NCBI RefSeq assembly: GCF_016863435.1
Contig: NZ_BOOW01000012.1
Span: 62,001 to 126,000 of the forward strand
Source: Sinosporangium siamense
Lineage (GTDB): Bacteria; Actinomycetota; Actinomycetes; Streptosporangiales; Streptosporangiaceae
Direction: 5' to 3'
Length of the DNA stretch: 64,000 bases
A program made the position numbers and the translations under genes. Below the pieces are notes generated by a model. It had not been told where the DNA came from, made no database searches, and saw only the letters and a list, made by a program, of their open reading frames with translations. Of this stretch, positions 42,857 through 52,422 are shown in pieces; within the stretch, counting starts at the first letter, position 1, and each line of letters begins with the position of its first letter.

Positions 42857-43804
42857 TCAGAGCATGATCAGCGTGTGGCAGTGGTGGGCGAGGAAGGAGC
42901 CGACACCGGGGACGAGGACCACGGCGGCGGGGCCGGTCAGGAGCAGGCCGACGGCGAGCAGGCCGGCGAGGCGCTCGCGGCGGCCCAGCGGGGCCTCGGG
43001 GTTGAGCATGCGGCGGACCCGCATAAGGGCGGTCTCGCCGCCGGCGCCGAGCGTGAACGCCGGGGGCCTGCCCGTGGCGAGGCCCACGAGCGCGGCGGCG
43101 ATCTGCACCCGGGGGTGGCGGCGGGCGGCGACGTCGTCGGCGGCGAGCTCCACCAGACGGGTGATCTCGACCTTGGCGCGTGAGAAGAGCGGGACACCGG
43201 GGAAGGCGCGCCTGAGGGCCGCGGCGCCGACGAGCACGAGGTGATGGCGGCCACGCAGGTGCGCGTGCTCGTGGGCGAGCACCGCGGCGACCTGGGCGGG
43301 GGCCAGGGAGCCGAGGGCGCCGGTCGTGATCACGGCCTGGCCGGGGCGGCCGGGCAGGCAGTAGGCGACGCGCTCGTCGTGGTCGACCACGACGGCGCCG
43401 AGCTCGTGGTCGTGGCGGCCGAGGAGGGCCAGGAGCTCGGCGTGCCGGCGGCGCTCGGCCCGGGCCCGCAGCAGCTCGGCCACCGCGCAGTAGGCGATCC
43501 TGGCGGCGACGAGACCGGAGCCGGCCAGCCCGGCGAGAGCGGCGGGGGAGGCGGTGAACTCGCCTTCGCCGAGCAGGAGCGCGCACGCCTCGAAGAAACT
43601 GGCCAGGCCGTGCCCGATCGCGGAGGCCGGGACGGCGAGCGCGAGCCCGGCCAGCAGCGCCGACACGACCACCGAGGCGCCCGCCGCCTGCCACAGCGCG
43701 AGGGCGAGCCGGGGCGCGCGATGGCGCCACGCGCCCCGGCTCAGCAGCCGGGGCAGCACGAACGCCGCCGCGACGGCGTAGAGCCCGAGGAGGGCGGCGG
43801 TCAC
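42857..43804 (-). CDS. M56-family membrane metallopeptidase (BlaR1-like)
   Basis: 315 residues with four transmembrane segments and a zinc HExxH motif at H178-E-H-A-H182 (LAHEHAHLRGRHH), plus the downstream ELAADDVAA segment. There is no penicillin-binding sensor domain, unlike BlaR1/MecR1. In BlaI systems such proteases cut the repressor after signal. It is coupled by ATGA overlap to the BlaI-like gene. The signal sensed is unknown; the neighbouring copper genes make copper a fair guess. Confidence 0.9.
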   Translation of the reverse strand: MTAALLGLYAVAAAFVLPRLLSRGAWRHRAPRLALALWQAAGASVVVSALLAGLALAVPASAIGHGLASFFEACALLLGEGEFTASPAALAGLAGSGLVAARIAYCAVAELLRARAERRRHAELLALLGRHDHELGAVVVDHDERVAYCLPGRPGQAVITTGALGSLAPAQVAAVLAHEHAHLRGRHHLVLVGAAALRRAFPGVPLFSRAKVEITRLVELAADDVAARRHPRVQIAAALVGLATGRPPAFTLGAGGETALMRVRRMLNPEAPLGRRERLAGLLAVGLLLTGPAAVVLVPGVGSFLAHHCHTLIML

Positions 43805-44175
43805 TCGTCGCGCCCCTTCGCCGGGAACACCTGCAGGGCCGCCGACAGGGCTTCGGCCTCCTCCGGGGTGAGCCGCTCCAGGAAGTGCACGAGGGTGGCG
43901 GCTCTATTGCCGCTCTGCGCGAGAGAATCACGCATCAACTCAGCGGTATATGCCTCTTTAGAGGCCACGGTCTCATAAATGTAGGCACGGCCAAGCGGGC
44001 GGCGTTTGAGGAGGCCTTTGGTGTGGAGCTTGTCCATCACGGTCATGACCGTCGTATAGGCGATCTCACGGTCTTTGCGTAGGTCTTCAAGCACGTCCCG
44101 CACCGACGCCGGCCTGCGGTAGGACCACATGCGATCCATGATCGTGGACTCCAGGTCGCCTAAGCCGCGCATCAT
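43801..44175 (-). CDS. BlaI/MecI/CopY-family repressor
   Basis: 124 residues from ATG at 44175 (44172 also possible) with GAGGAGGAGGT. The winged helix is LGDLESTIMDRMWSYRRPASVRDVLEDLRKDREIAYTTVMTVMDKLHTKGLLKRRPLGRAYIYE, typical of the family; the C-terminal dimerisation helices follow. No CopY-type Cys hook, so it does not bind copper like CopY and is likely released by the M56 protease encoded next. Confidence 0.92.
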   Translation of the reverse strand: MMRGLGDLESTIMDRMWSYRRPASVRDVLEDLRKDREIAYTTVMTVMDKLHTKGLLKRRPLGRAYIYETVASKEAYTAELMRDSLAQSGNRAATLVHFLERLTPEEAEALSAALQVFPAKGRDE

Positions 44176-44430
44176 GGAGACCTCCTCCTCACCTGCGGAT
44201 CCCTCATGCTACTTGCAAAACGCGCCGAGGCCTCGGCCGCCCATCCGCTCCCTTATCCTGCCCTGTCGCATGCGATCGCGGTATGGCAAAGGAGGGCACT
44301 GGGCTTCCGTTTATCCGGTTGAGCATGACAACGCTCCCCGGCAAGCCGCATAAGTCCGCCCAGCGATCGCATGCAGGCCGATAAACCCGCTCGCCCGGTG
44401 CTTGTCCGCCGGGCTTCGTATGATGGCCCG

Positions 44431-46308
44431 ATGATTTCCCCCGACGGCGCTCCCGCCCTCGACGACGCTGCTCTGACGCTACGCCGCGTCTTCGGTTATG
44501 ACACCTTCAGGGAGGGGCAACGAGAGATCATCGACCACGTCGTGGCGGGCGGCGACGCCCTCGTGCTTATGCCGACCGGCGGGGGCAAGTCGCTCTGCTA
44601 CCAGATCCCCGCGCTCGTGCGCTCCGGCACCGGCATCGTGGTGTCCCCGCTGATCGCGCTCATGCAGGATCAGGTCGACGCCATGCGGGCCCTCGGGGTG
44701 CGGGCCAACTTCCTCAACTCCACGCAGGGCGTCGACGAGCGGCGCACGGTCGAGACCCTGTTCGCCGCAGGTGAGCTCGATCTGCTCTACCTCGCCCCCG
44801 AGCGGCTCGCCCTGGAGTCGACGATGCGGCTCATCGACCGGGCCGAGGTCTCGCTGTTCGCGATCGACGAGGCGCACTGCGTGTCCCAGTGGGGGCACGA
44901 CTTCCGGCCCGACTACCTCACGCTGTCGGCGCTGCACGAGCGCTGGCCCAAGATCCCGCGGGTGGCGCTGACCGCGACGGCCACTCCCGCCACGCGCGAG
45001 GAGATCGTGACCAGGCTGGGCCTGGGCGAGGCGCGGCAGTTCGTGGCGAGCTTCGACCGGCCCAACATCGACTATCGCATCGAGCCGAAGAAGGAGCCGA
45101 AGCGCCAGCTTCTCAAGCTGCTGCGCGGCGAGCACGCCGGCGACGCCGGGGTGGTCTACTGCCTGTCCCGGGGCTCGGTCGAGAAGATCGCCGCCTTTCT
45201 GGTGGAGAACGGCATCCATGCCTTGCCCTACCACGCGGGGCTCGACGCGCGCGTTCGCGCGGAGCACCAGGCGAGGTTCCTGCGTGAGGACGGGGTGGTC
45301 ATGGTGGCGACCATCGCGTTCGGCATGGGCATCGACAAGCCGGATGTGCGGTTCGTGGCGCACATGGATCTTCCGAAGTCCGTCGAGGGCTACTACCAGG
45401 AGACCGGCAGGGCGGGCCGCGACGGGCTTCCGGCGACCGCCTGGCTGGCCTACGGGCTGCAGGACGTCGTGCAGCTCCGCAAGCTGATCGACACCTCCGA
45501 GGGCGACGACGCGCACCGGCGCAACCTCGCAGCTCATCTGTCGTCGATGCTCATGTTGTGTGAGACGGTCGAGTGCCGGAGGGTGGGGCTGCTCACCTAC
45601 TTCGGGCAGGAGAGCAGCCCGTGCGGCAATTGCGACACCTGCCGGTTCCCGCCGGAGTCGTGGGACGCCACGGTGGCGGCGCAGAAGGTGCTCTCCACGG
45701 TGTTCAGGTTGCAGCGCGAGCGGCGGCAGAAGTTCGGGGCCGGGCAGATCATCGACATCCTGCTGGGCCGCCACACCCCCAAGGTCGAGCAGTTCAACCA
45801 CGCGTCGCTGACGGTGTTCGGGGTGGGCACCGAGCTTGGCGAGTCCGAGTGGCGTGCGGTCGTGCGCCAGTTGCTGGCCCTCGGGCTGCTGGCCGTCGAG
45901 GGTGACTACGGCACGCTGGTGCTGACCGCGGCGAGCGCCGACGTGCTCGGCCAGCGGCGTGAGGTGCGCATGCGCAGGGACAAACCGCGCCCCGCGGCCC
46001 CCGCCGCCTCAGCTCCGGCGAAGCCGGCGGGTGGCCCGGCTCCGGCCAAGTCGCGCCGCGCTGCGCCCGTCGAGCTCTCGGCCGAGGCCCAGCCGGTGTT
46101 CGAGCGGCTGCGCGCCTGGCGGACGGCGGCGGCCAAGGAGCAGGGGGTGCCGCCTTACGTGGTCTTCCACGACTCGACGCTGCGCGAGATCGCGACGCGC
46201 CTGCCGGGGTCCCTCGCCGAGCTCGGCGAGGTGGGCGGTGTGGGGGACAACAAGCTGGCGAAATACGGTGAGCAGGTCCTTGAGACGCTCGCAGAGATCG
46301 CTACGTAG
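44431..46308 (+). CDS. recQ: ATP-dependent DNA helicase RecQ
   Basis: 625 residues from ATG at 44431; the upstream extension has no family support. It unwinds forked DNA in repair. Motif I is [17 protein letters not shown] (Lys53), motif II is [15 protein letters not shown] (D146-EAH), motif [11 protein letters not shown]. The RecQ zinc-binding Cys residues are in ETVECRR... [11 protein letters not shown]-terminal HRDC domain (about 548-620) is present, after an Ala/Pro linker ([24 protein letters not shown]). Confidence 0.95.
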   Translation: MISPDGAPALDDAALTLRRVFGYDTFREGQREIIDHVVAGGDALVLMPTGGGKSLCYQIPALVRSGTGIVVSPLIALMQDQVDAMRALGVRANFLNSTQGVDERRTVETLFAAGELDLLYLAPERLALESTMRLIDRAEVSLFAIDEAHCVSQWGHDFRPDYLTLSALHERWPKIPRVALTATATPATREEIVTRLGLGEARQFVASFDRPNIDYRIEPKKEPKRQLLKLLRGEHAGDAGVVYCLSRGSVEKIAAFLVENGIHALPYHAGLDARVRAEHQARFLREDGVVMVATIAFGMGIDKPDVRFVAHMDLPKSVEGYYQETGRAGRDGLPATAWLAYGLQDVVQLRKLIDTSEGDDAHRRNLAAHLSSMLMLCETVECRRVGLLTYFGQESSPCGNCDTCRFPPESWDATVAAQKVLSTVFRLQRERRQKFGAGQIIDILLGRHTPKVEQFNHASLTVFGVGTELGESEWRAVVRQLLALGLLAVEGDYGTLVLTAASADVLGQRREVRMRRDKPRPAAPAASAPAKPAGGPAPAKSRRAAPVELSAEAQPVFERLRAWRTAAAKEQGVPPYVVFHDSTLREIATRLPGSLAELGEVGGVGDNKLAKYGEQVLETLAEIAT

Positions 46309-46475
46309 CGGGGGCGGTGCGGTGTCACCGGGGCCCACGGTGATACATGTTGATTTGGATGCCTTAGGGGATTTGTCGTAGATCACCTTTACGGTGGCCA
46401 CTGGGCTCGTTTCCAGCGGTCCAGACGTTGAACCACTTGATGGGCATGGTTCTCTACCCCTGCGAGGTGCACGCG

Positions 46476-47111
46476 ATGGCCGCCACACCGGCCAGTCAGG
46501 CGTCGGTCAACGAGCTGAGATATCCGGCCGGTTCACTTGTGCTCCTCTCCGGGCTTCCCGGTGCGGGCAAGAGCACCCTGCTGGAACGGCTCTACGACTT
46601 GACCGGTGAGGAGACCCAGCCGGTGATCGCGACCGGCGGCGTGCGCGTGATCGACTCACGGCAGGCACGCAAACGATGGGAAGAGGTGCTGCGGCCGCTG
46701 CCGTCCCGGCTGCAGACACCGTTCGTGCACACTACACACACCTGGCGCGTGATCCGCGCGGTCCTCCGCGGCCACACGGTCGTCGCGCACACCAGGGGCA
46801 CCTGGCCCCACCTGTTGTACGGCTTCGCCTGGCTGGCCCGGCGCGCACACGGCGAGATGCATTTGATCATGTTGGACGTGGAGCCGGCGACGGCTCGCGC
46901 CGGGCAGCACGCGCGCGGCCGGGTGATCGCCCGTGTCTCGTTCGCCCGGCATTGCCGGCGCTGGGAGACGTTGATGAAGCGGGCGCGCGCCGGTTCGATG
47001 CCGCCCGCGGCCAGTGTGACCGTGCTCAGCAGGCCCGCCGCGGCTCAGGTGCGGGCCATTCGTTTCGACCCTCCGGCTTCGGCAGCCGAAGAATCCGGTA
47101 GCCGGAGGTGA
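46476..47111 (+). CDS. P-loop kinase-like protein
   Basis: 211 residues from ATG at 46476, eight bases after GAGG. Walker A is LLSGLPGAGKSTLLERL near residue 30. The strand VVAHTRGTWPHLLYGFAWLA and the Arg-rich ARHCRRWETLMKRARAG helix resemble the zeta-toxin/AAA_33 group of small nucleotide-dependent kinases. The substrate is unknown. RecQ ends 167 bases upstream; the two need not be co-regulated. Confidence 0.8.
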   Translation: MAATPASQASVNELRYPAGSLVLLSGLPGAGKSTLLERLYDLTGEETQPVIATGGVRVIDSRQARKRWEEVLRPLPSRLQTPFVHTTHTWRVIRAVLRGHTVVAHTRGTWPHLLYGFAWLARRAHGEMHLIMLDVEPATARAGQHARGRVIARVSFARHCRRWETLMKRARAGSMPPAASVTVLSRPAAAQVRAIRFDPPASAAEESGSRR

Positions 47112-47522
47112 GTGGGGCGGCGGAAACTGGCCGGATGGCCGGTGAGTTAAATAGCGAAAGTCAGGGTGGTTTCTTTTGCCGCCGCTCGCGTGATTTATGA
47201 AGCATGCCGGTGTTGGGGGTGTAGTGGGGAAATGCCGCAACCCCTACCATGCCGCAGGCCGGTCGGGACTTTCACTCGTGGAGCATGCGCGGACGCCGCG
47301 CGTGCTCCGTCCCGCCTGTTGTGAGCCGCGTGATACCAGAAGTCCGGCGGGGTGGGTGGGGCTGGTGAGAGAGGGGAGACGCCCACATTTGGGATGCTAC
47401 CCAGGGTGATCGGCTCGGCGTGGCGTAAGTGACCGTCCACGTCATTCCCGGTCACCGCTCGAATCCGGTTGATTATCGCGATGAGTGGTGGCCGAAACGG
47501 CAAGCCCGGATATAAATGTGGG

Positions 47523-47551
47523 TTGACACCCTGAAAGTGGAACATTACCAT
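47523..47551 (+). promoter_or_regulatory. Promoter-like element upstream of the AMP-ligase
   Basis: TTGACA, 17 bases, TACCAT. The -35 box is exact and the -10 has the TAnnnT form. Transcription would start near 47558 and run through the 27-residue frame into the AMP-ligase gene. Confidence 0.5.
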
Positions 47552-47715
47552 CGGTCACGTTATGCGCCCATTGAGATAGTTTCTTGCGGCTACATGGGCT
47601 ATAGCCGGTGGTGAGGATGAGCCGGTGCTATATCAACGGTTGGGTAGTTCGCGCCCCGTTGACGTTAGATTCTGATTTCGCTTTTCAATCCCGTCCGAGG
47701 ATCTCCGAGGGGACT

Positions 47716-47799
47716 ATGAAAACCGGCCCGTCGACCTCCGCGGTGACCAGGGGGTCACAACCTCAGCTCGAGCCCCCCGCCGCCCCGCGCCCCTGGTAG
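47716..47799 (+). CDS. Possible 27-residue leader or precursor peptide
   Basis: An ATG with GAGGGG three bases before it opens MKTGPSTSAVTRGSQPQLEP and ends PPAAPRPW, stopping six bases before the AMP-ligase start. The spacing suits translational coupling. It could be a leader peptide, a peptide substrate of the ligase, or chance. No family match; the ribosome spacing is shorter than usual. Confidence 0.3.
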   Translation: MKTGPSTSAVTRGSQPQLEPPAAPRPW

Positions 47800-47805
47800 G
47801 GGGCG

Positions 47806-49221
47806 ATGCCTGTGAACACCGCCCACGCGGCCGGTCTCGGCCTGCCCCCGTCCCCCGCCTCCGTCGAGGTGTTCCTCAACGGAGCCGTCGACACCGAACC
47901 GGTCGCAGGCGCCGCACCCGTCGCCACCCTGGCCGAGCTGTTCGGCTCCCTGCTCCCGCGGGCCGGCGCCGTGGTCGTGATCGCTCTGCCGGGCTCCACC
48001 GCGCTTCTGCGCCACTTCTTCGGCACGCTCTTCGCCGGCGCGGTGCCCGTGCTCGCCGCCCCCACCACGCCCGCCTCCCGGCTCGGCGAACTCGCCCGCC
48101 GGCTGGGCGCCACCGCGCTCGTGGTGCCGCGAGGCAAGGCCGTGCCGTACACCACGGCGGCACGCGCGCAACTCCCCGGCGCCGACGTGCTGGTCCTGCC
48201 CGGGCCGCACCGCCTGCACCGGCCCGGCCAGGTCATCCTGCTCACCTCGGGCACCTCCGGCGTGAGCAGCGGCTGCCTGCACAGCGCGTCCGCCCTCATG
48301 CGGAACGCCGCATGGCACGCCGCCTCCATCGGCCTCACCTCGGACGACACGATGCTGGTGAACCTGCCGATGCACTTCTCCTACGCCCTGGTCGCCCAGG
48401 TGCTCGCGGCGATGAGCGCCGGCGCCCGCATCGTCGTCGACCGGCCGCCGTGCAGCCAGGCGAGGTATACGGCCATGCTGAAGGAATACGGGGTGACCGC
48501 TTCCTCCCTGATGCCGTGTTTCGTGCGCCGGTTACTGGCGGGCGGCTGGTCGGCGCCGCGCGGCCTGCGCGCACTCACCGTAGGCGGCGACATGCTGGAA
48601 GCCGGCGCCGTCGGCGCCCTGCTCAGCCGGGCCCCCGGCACCGAGATCTACCTCACGTACGGCCTGGCCGAGGCGGGCCCGAGAGTCAGCACCCTGGCCG
48701 CCCACCTCGAACCGCCGCACCGGCACACCTCCTGCGGCCGCCCCCTCGACGGCGTGGGGATCACTCTGCGCCCCCGAGGCGAGGACGGCCCGGCCGAGCT
48801 CGTGGTGGCCTCGGAAACCGTGATGCTCAGCCGCGTCGGCGTCCCCGAGGGAGAGGCGAACACCGCCCTCATCACGCCCGGCCGGGTCGCCACGGGCGAC
48901 CTCTTCGACGTCGACCGCGACGGCTACCTTTACTTCCGGAGCCGGCTGACCGACTTTCTGGTCGTCAACGGCAGCAGGGTGTCACTCGGCTCGGTGCGCC
49001 GCCTGGCCTCATCCCTCCCCGGAGTCGTCGGCGCCCGCACCCGCCCGGGCCTTGAAGAATGCGGCGAACCCTCCTATGAACTCGACCTATACATGCACGA
49101 CATGTCCGACGACGCAGTCGAACGCGCCACCTCGGCCCTCCTCGGCGGACTCCTGCGAACCGAACACCCCCACCGCATCCGCGCCCTGCCCCACGACAGC
49201 GTCGAGGCCCTGCCCAAGTAG
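47806..49221 (+). CDS. AMP-dependent acyl-CoA synthetase/ligase-like enzyme
   Basis: 471 residues. ANL-family motifs: the P-loop LLTSGTSGVSSGC, the A5-like IYLTYGLAEAGPRVSTL, and A7-A8 ATGDLFDVDRDGYLYFRSRLTDFLVVNGSRVSLG. It should activate a carboxylic acid as its adenylate. The N-terminal domain is shorter than in most acyl-CoA synthetases, and the end EALPK keeps the catalytic Lys position of A10. No carrier protein or CoA partner is nearby, so the acid and the acceptor are unknown. Confidence 0.87.
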   Translation: MPVNTAHAAGLGLPPSPASVEVFLNGAVDTEPVAGAAPVATLAELFGSLLPRAGAVVVIALPGSTALLRHFFGTLFAGAVPVLAAPTTPASRLGELARRLGATALVVPRGKAVPYTTAARAQLPGADVLVLPGPHRLHRPGQVILLTSGTSGVSSGCLHSASALMRNAAWHAASIGLTSDDTMLVNLPMHFSYALVAQVLAAMSAGARIVVDRPPCSQARYTAMLKEYGVTASSLMPCFVRRLLAGGWSAPRGLRALTVGGDMLEAGAVGALLSRAPGTEIYLTYGLAEAGPRVSTLAAHLEPPHRHTSCGRPLDGVGITLRPRGEDGPAELVVASETVMLSRVGVPEGEANTALITPGRVATGDLFDVDRDGYLYFRSRLTDFLVVNGSRVSLGSVRRLASSLPGVVGARTRPGLEECGEPSYELDLYMHDMSDDAVERATSALLGGLLRTEHPHRIRALPHDSVEALPK

Positions 49222-49357
49222 AGCTTCACGTAGGTGTTCCCGGTGAGGTCTGGGCAGGAGGACGGTCAAGCCAAGGTCGCCCGCTGAGTGTCGCGGCCAG
49301 GTGCGTGCGGGGTCTAGCGGTGCTTTTGCGCGGCATCGACTGGACCGTCCGAGGTGG

Positions 49358-50458
49358 CTAGCTGCGCGCGGCGTCCTGGGGGCGCGGGGTGTCGGGGACC
49401 GCCGGTTCGAGAGCCTTTTCGTGCAAGGCGAGGGAGGTGCTTTCGCCGCGGCGGCGGCGGGACCAGGTCCACACGGTGAACACCACGCCGCCGAAGGGGA
49501 TCTCGATCAGGTAGGTGAAGAACCAGAACAGCAGCACCGCCGCCGAGGTGGCCGCCGGGGCGGTGCCGAAGGTGGCGGTCATCAGGAGCACCGTGCCGGC
49601 TTCGCTCACGCCGCTGCCGCTGGGGGTGATGGTGACCGTGCTCAGGAGGCGGCCCAAAGCGAAGGCCGCGATGGTTTCGGCGAAGCCGACCTCGACGCCG
49701 GTCGCCCACAGGCACGCGTGGAACAGCGCCGCCTGGAGGGCGAGGAAACCGAGCATGCCGGCGGTCATGGTGAGCCAGCCGCGCCGCACCACGTCGAGAA
49801 TGCTGAGCCGGAGGCCGACGAAGGACGCGACGACCTTGTCCCGCGACGGGCGGCGCCTTTCCGGGACGACCTTCACCACGACGGCGGCGCACTTGCCGAG
49901 GGCGCGGGCGGCGCCTTCCCGCCACAGGCCGGCGATCAGCAGGGCGGCGGCACCGGCCAGCGTCAGGCCCGCGGTGCTCGCGGCGGTGGCGAAGCCGTCG
50001 CTGACGACGCGGCCGGTCGCGAGGAGGCAGACGATGCCGGCGACCGGCAGCAGCAGCCGCGACAGGTTGTTCCAGATGCCGCTGACCAGGACGAACGTGG
50101 TGATGGACCGGTTGTCGTGCCCCCAGATGCGGGCCATCGCGAAGGTGACGGGCACCCCGACCGCCGCGCCGCCGAAGGGCAGCAGGTTGCTGACCGCGCT
50201 GCCGACGCCGCTGACGACGACGCCGCGCAGAGGCGTCAGGCCGGGCAGCGACCCCACGAGCACATAGCTGTACGCCCACAGGCTGCTCAACCACAGCGCC
50301 GTCAGCACACCCCATTCGAGCAGGCTCAGCCGGGCGAACTCGGACAGGATCTGCTCCCATCCGACCCCCACCAGGAACGGCATGGCGATGAGCAATCCCG
50401 CTCCGAGCGCCAGCGAGACCACTGATATCGCGACGCGCGCGATGATGTTCCCCCTCAT
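49358..50458 (-). CDS. UPF0104/LPG-synthase-TM-type membrane protein
   Basis: 366 residues with about eight transmembrane segments. The family pattern LRGVVVSGVGSAVSNLLPFGGAAVGVPVTFAMAR (about 77-110) and LGRLLSTVTITPSGSGVSEAGTVLLM (about 267-292) match the flippase-like domain of lysylphosphatidylglycerol synthases (AglD/UPF0104). No aminoacyltransferase domain is attached. It is divergently transcribed from the two-component system, which may control it. A role in moving or anchoring lipids is inference. Confidence 0.87.
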   Translation of the reverse strand: MRGNIIARVAISVVSLALGAGLLIAMPFLVGVGWEQILSEFARLSLLEWGVLTALWLSSLWAYSYVLVGSLPGLTPLRGVVVSGVGSAVSNLLPFGGAAVGVPVTFAMARIWGHDNRSITTFVLVSGIWNNLSRLLLPVAGIVCLLATGRVVSDGFATAASTAGLTLAGAAALLIAGLWREGAARALGKCAAVVVKVVPERRRPSRDKVVASFVGLRLSILDVVRRGWLTMTAGMLGFLALQAALFHACLWATGVEVGFAETIAAFALGRLLSTVTITPSGSGVSEAGTVLLMTATFGTAPAATSAAVLLFWFFTYLIEIPFGGVVFTVWTWSRRRRGESTSLALHEKALEPAVPDTPRPQDAARS

Positions 50459-50506
50459 CGCCGACTACCCTAGGAGCGAGGACCGGCGATGCGCATCCAA
50501 CCGTAG

Positions 50507-51763
50507 GTGGAGCTTGTGGAGGCGGAAATCAGCAAGGCGAGGTGGCCGGTCCGGATACTGCGGACCTTGCCGGCGTCGCCCGCCTATGCTCCGGTGACCG
50601 GTGCCGCTCTCGGTCTGCTCGGCGCGGTGGAACTGGTGCGTGTCCACGGTGGCACGTTCACGTGGTTGTGGGTCACGACGCTCGCCGCCACGGTGCCGCT
50701 GGCGTGGCGGAGCCTCTATCCGGTCCCGATGGCATATGTGGTGACCGTGGCGGCCCTGTCGTCTTACGTCATCAGGCCGGAGTTGTTCTTCGCCGTCGCC
50801 ATAGGCGGACTGGTCGGTCTCTACCACCTCGCCTACCGCTCCAAAAACCCGACGCGCCTCGCGGTTGCCGCCCTCATCGTCTTGATCGTCGTCATCGCGG
50901 CCGGTCGGCGATGGGAGGATCCCGAAGGACTCTTCGGCGAACCGGTGGTCTTCGCCGTGTCCCTCATCGCGGTGATCAGCCTCGCCGACGCCGGTCGCAG
51001 CCGCCGCCGCATACGGCAGGAGCGTGAGGTCGCGCTCGCCCGCGTCGTGGCGGCCGAGCGGCAGCAGGCAGTGCTGGAGGAACGCGCCCGCATCGCCCGC
51101 GAACTGCACGACGTGGTCGCGCACGCGGTCTCCGTGATCGCGGTCCAGGCCGAGACCAGCCAATACATTGAGCCCGGACTGACCGACGGGGGCAAGGAGG
51201 GGTTCCGCAGGATCGCGGTGTCGGCGCGGAGCGCGCTCACCGAGCTGCGGCAGGTCCTCGACGTGCTGCGCCAGGAGTCCGACACCGCGCAGACCACGCC
51301 GCAGCCCACCCTCGCCGAACTCGCCGACCTCGTCCGCCTCCACCGGGAGGCGGGGGAACGGGCCGAACTGCGCGTCGAAGGCGACCCGGCCGAGTTGCCG
51401 CAGGCGGTGGAGATGTCGGCCTACCGCATCGTGCAGGAGGCCCTGACGAACGCCCGCAGGCACGCCCCGGGCGCGACCACCCACGTGACGATCATATATC
51501 GGCCCGCCTGGGTCACCGTACGGGTGGCCGACGACGGCGGCACCCGGCGCTCCGCCGCCCACCCGGGGCCCCGCGGCGTCGGCCACGGCCTGCTGGGCAT
51601 GCATGAGCGTGTGGCGATGCTCGGCGGACACCTCACCATGGGCCCCCGCGACGGTGGCGGCTTCACGGTGCGGGCGGAGCTGCCCGCAGGCGCCGGCGCG
51701 CCGGTACGGCGGAGCCCCGTCAGCCCCGTCCACCGGCGTGAACACCACCACGGAAAGGACTGA
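50507..51763 (+). CDS. NarL-family sensor histidine kinase
   Basis: 418 residues from GTG at 50507; an alternative GTG at 50516 has the better ribosome site (AGGTGGAG). Four or five transmembrane segments in the first 150 residues form the sensor. The HisKA_3 helix is EERARIARELHDVVAHAVSVIAVQAE with the phosphoacceptor His. The HATPase has MSAYRIVQEALTNARRHA and GVGHGLLGMHERVAMLGG. The kinase and its response regulator overlap (TGATG). The short, all-membrane sensor suggests an envelope signal. Confidence 0.92.
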   Translation: MELVEAEISKARWPVRILRTLPASPAYAPVTGAALGLLGAVELVRVHGGTFTWLWVTTLAATVPLAWRSLYPVPMAYVVTVAALSSYVIRPELFFAVAIGGLVGLYHLAYRSKNPTRLAVAALIVLIVVIAAGRRWEDPEGLFGEPVVFAVSLIAVISLADAGRSRRRIRQEREVALARVVAAERQQAVLEERARIARELHDVVAHAVSVIAVQAETSQYIEPGLTDGGKEGFRRIAVSARSALTELRQVLDVLRQESDTAQTTPQPTLAELADLVRLHREAGERAELRVEGDPAELPQAVEMSAYRIVQEALTNARRHAPGATTHVTIIYRPAWVTVRVADDGGTRRSAAHPGPRGVGHGLLGMHERVAMLGGHLTMGPRDGGGFTVRAELPAGAGAPVRRSPVSPVHRREHHHGKD

Positions 51764-52422
51764 TGGGCATGACGATCCGGGTCCTGGTCGCCGACGATCA
51801 GGCGATCGTCAGGGCCGGCTTCGCGGGCCTGCTCTCCACCCAGGACGACATCGAGGTCGTGGGACAGGCGGTGGACGGCGCCGAGGCGGTCGACCTGGCC
51901 GCGCGTCACCGACCGGACGTCGCCCTGCTCGACATCCGCATGCCCCGTATGGACGGCATCGAGGCCGCCCGCCGCATCCTCGCCGACGCTCCTCGGACCC
52001 GAGCCCTGATGATCACGACCTTCGACGTGGACGACTACGTGTACGCCGCCCTCGCCGCCGGTGCGAGCGGATTCCTGCTCAAGGACGCGACGGCCCCCGA
52101 ACTCCTCGAAGCCGTTCGCGTCGTAGCCCGCGGCGATGCCCTCCTCGCCCCCTCGGTCACGAAACGCCTCGTCGCCGAGTTCGCCCGGCAGCGCCGCCGC
52201 CTGGTCGTGCCCCGGCAGGTGGAGGAGCTGACCGCGCGGGAACGCGAGGTGCTCACCCTCATCGCCGCCGGCCTGTCCAACGGCGAGATCGCCGGGGAAC
52301 TCGTCGTCAGCGAATCGACCGTCAAGTCCCACATCAACCGGCTCTTCGCCAAACTCGGCCTGCGTGACCGCGCCCAGGCAGTCATCTTCGCCTACGAGCA
52401 CGGCTTGGCGGGCAACGGCTGA
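51763..52422 (+). CDS. NarL/LuxR-family response regulator
   Basis: 219 residues. The receiver domain has the phospho-acceptor Asp57 (VALLDIRMPRMDGIEA) and Lys (FLLKDATAPELLEA). The LuxR-type HTH is ELTAREREVLTLIAAGLSNGEIAGELVVSESTVKSHINRLFAKLGLRDRAQAVIFAYE. It should bind promoter DNA after phosphorylation by the kinase encoded just before. A palindrome 214 bases downstream is a candidate site. Confidence 0.94.
   Translation: MGMTIRVLVADDQAIVRAGFAGLLSTQDDIEVVGQAVDGAEAVDLAARHRPDVALLDIRMPRMDGIEAARRILADAPRTRALMITTFDVDDYVYAALAAGASGFLLKDATAPELLEAVRVVARGDALLAPSVTKRLVAEFARQRRRLVVPRQVEELTAREREVLTLIAAGLSNGEIAGELVVSESTVKSHINRLFAKLGLRDRAQAVIFAYEHGLAGNG

Larger units (their letters stand above)
47112..47805. 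other. AT-richer regulatory region before the AMP-ligase
   Basis: 694 bases with lower GC than the neighbours. A good promoter-like pair TTGACA (47523-47528) and TACCAT (47546-47551) with 17 bases between is seen. The only possible coding element is the short peptide at 47716. Frames near 47195-47551 and 47608-47715 lack ribosome sites and family patterns. The length and composition suggest regulated expression or acquired DNA. Confidence 0.5.

Noticed and set aside
46325-46343. Hairpin after recQ as a terminator
   Set aside because: Only a 6-base stem (TCACCG/CGGTGA) without a T run; too weak to call.
47195-47551. 118-codon frame on the minus strand before the AMP-ligase
   Set aside because: No ribosome site and no motif; overlaps the promoter-like TTGACA/TACCAT element.
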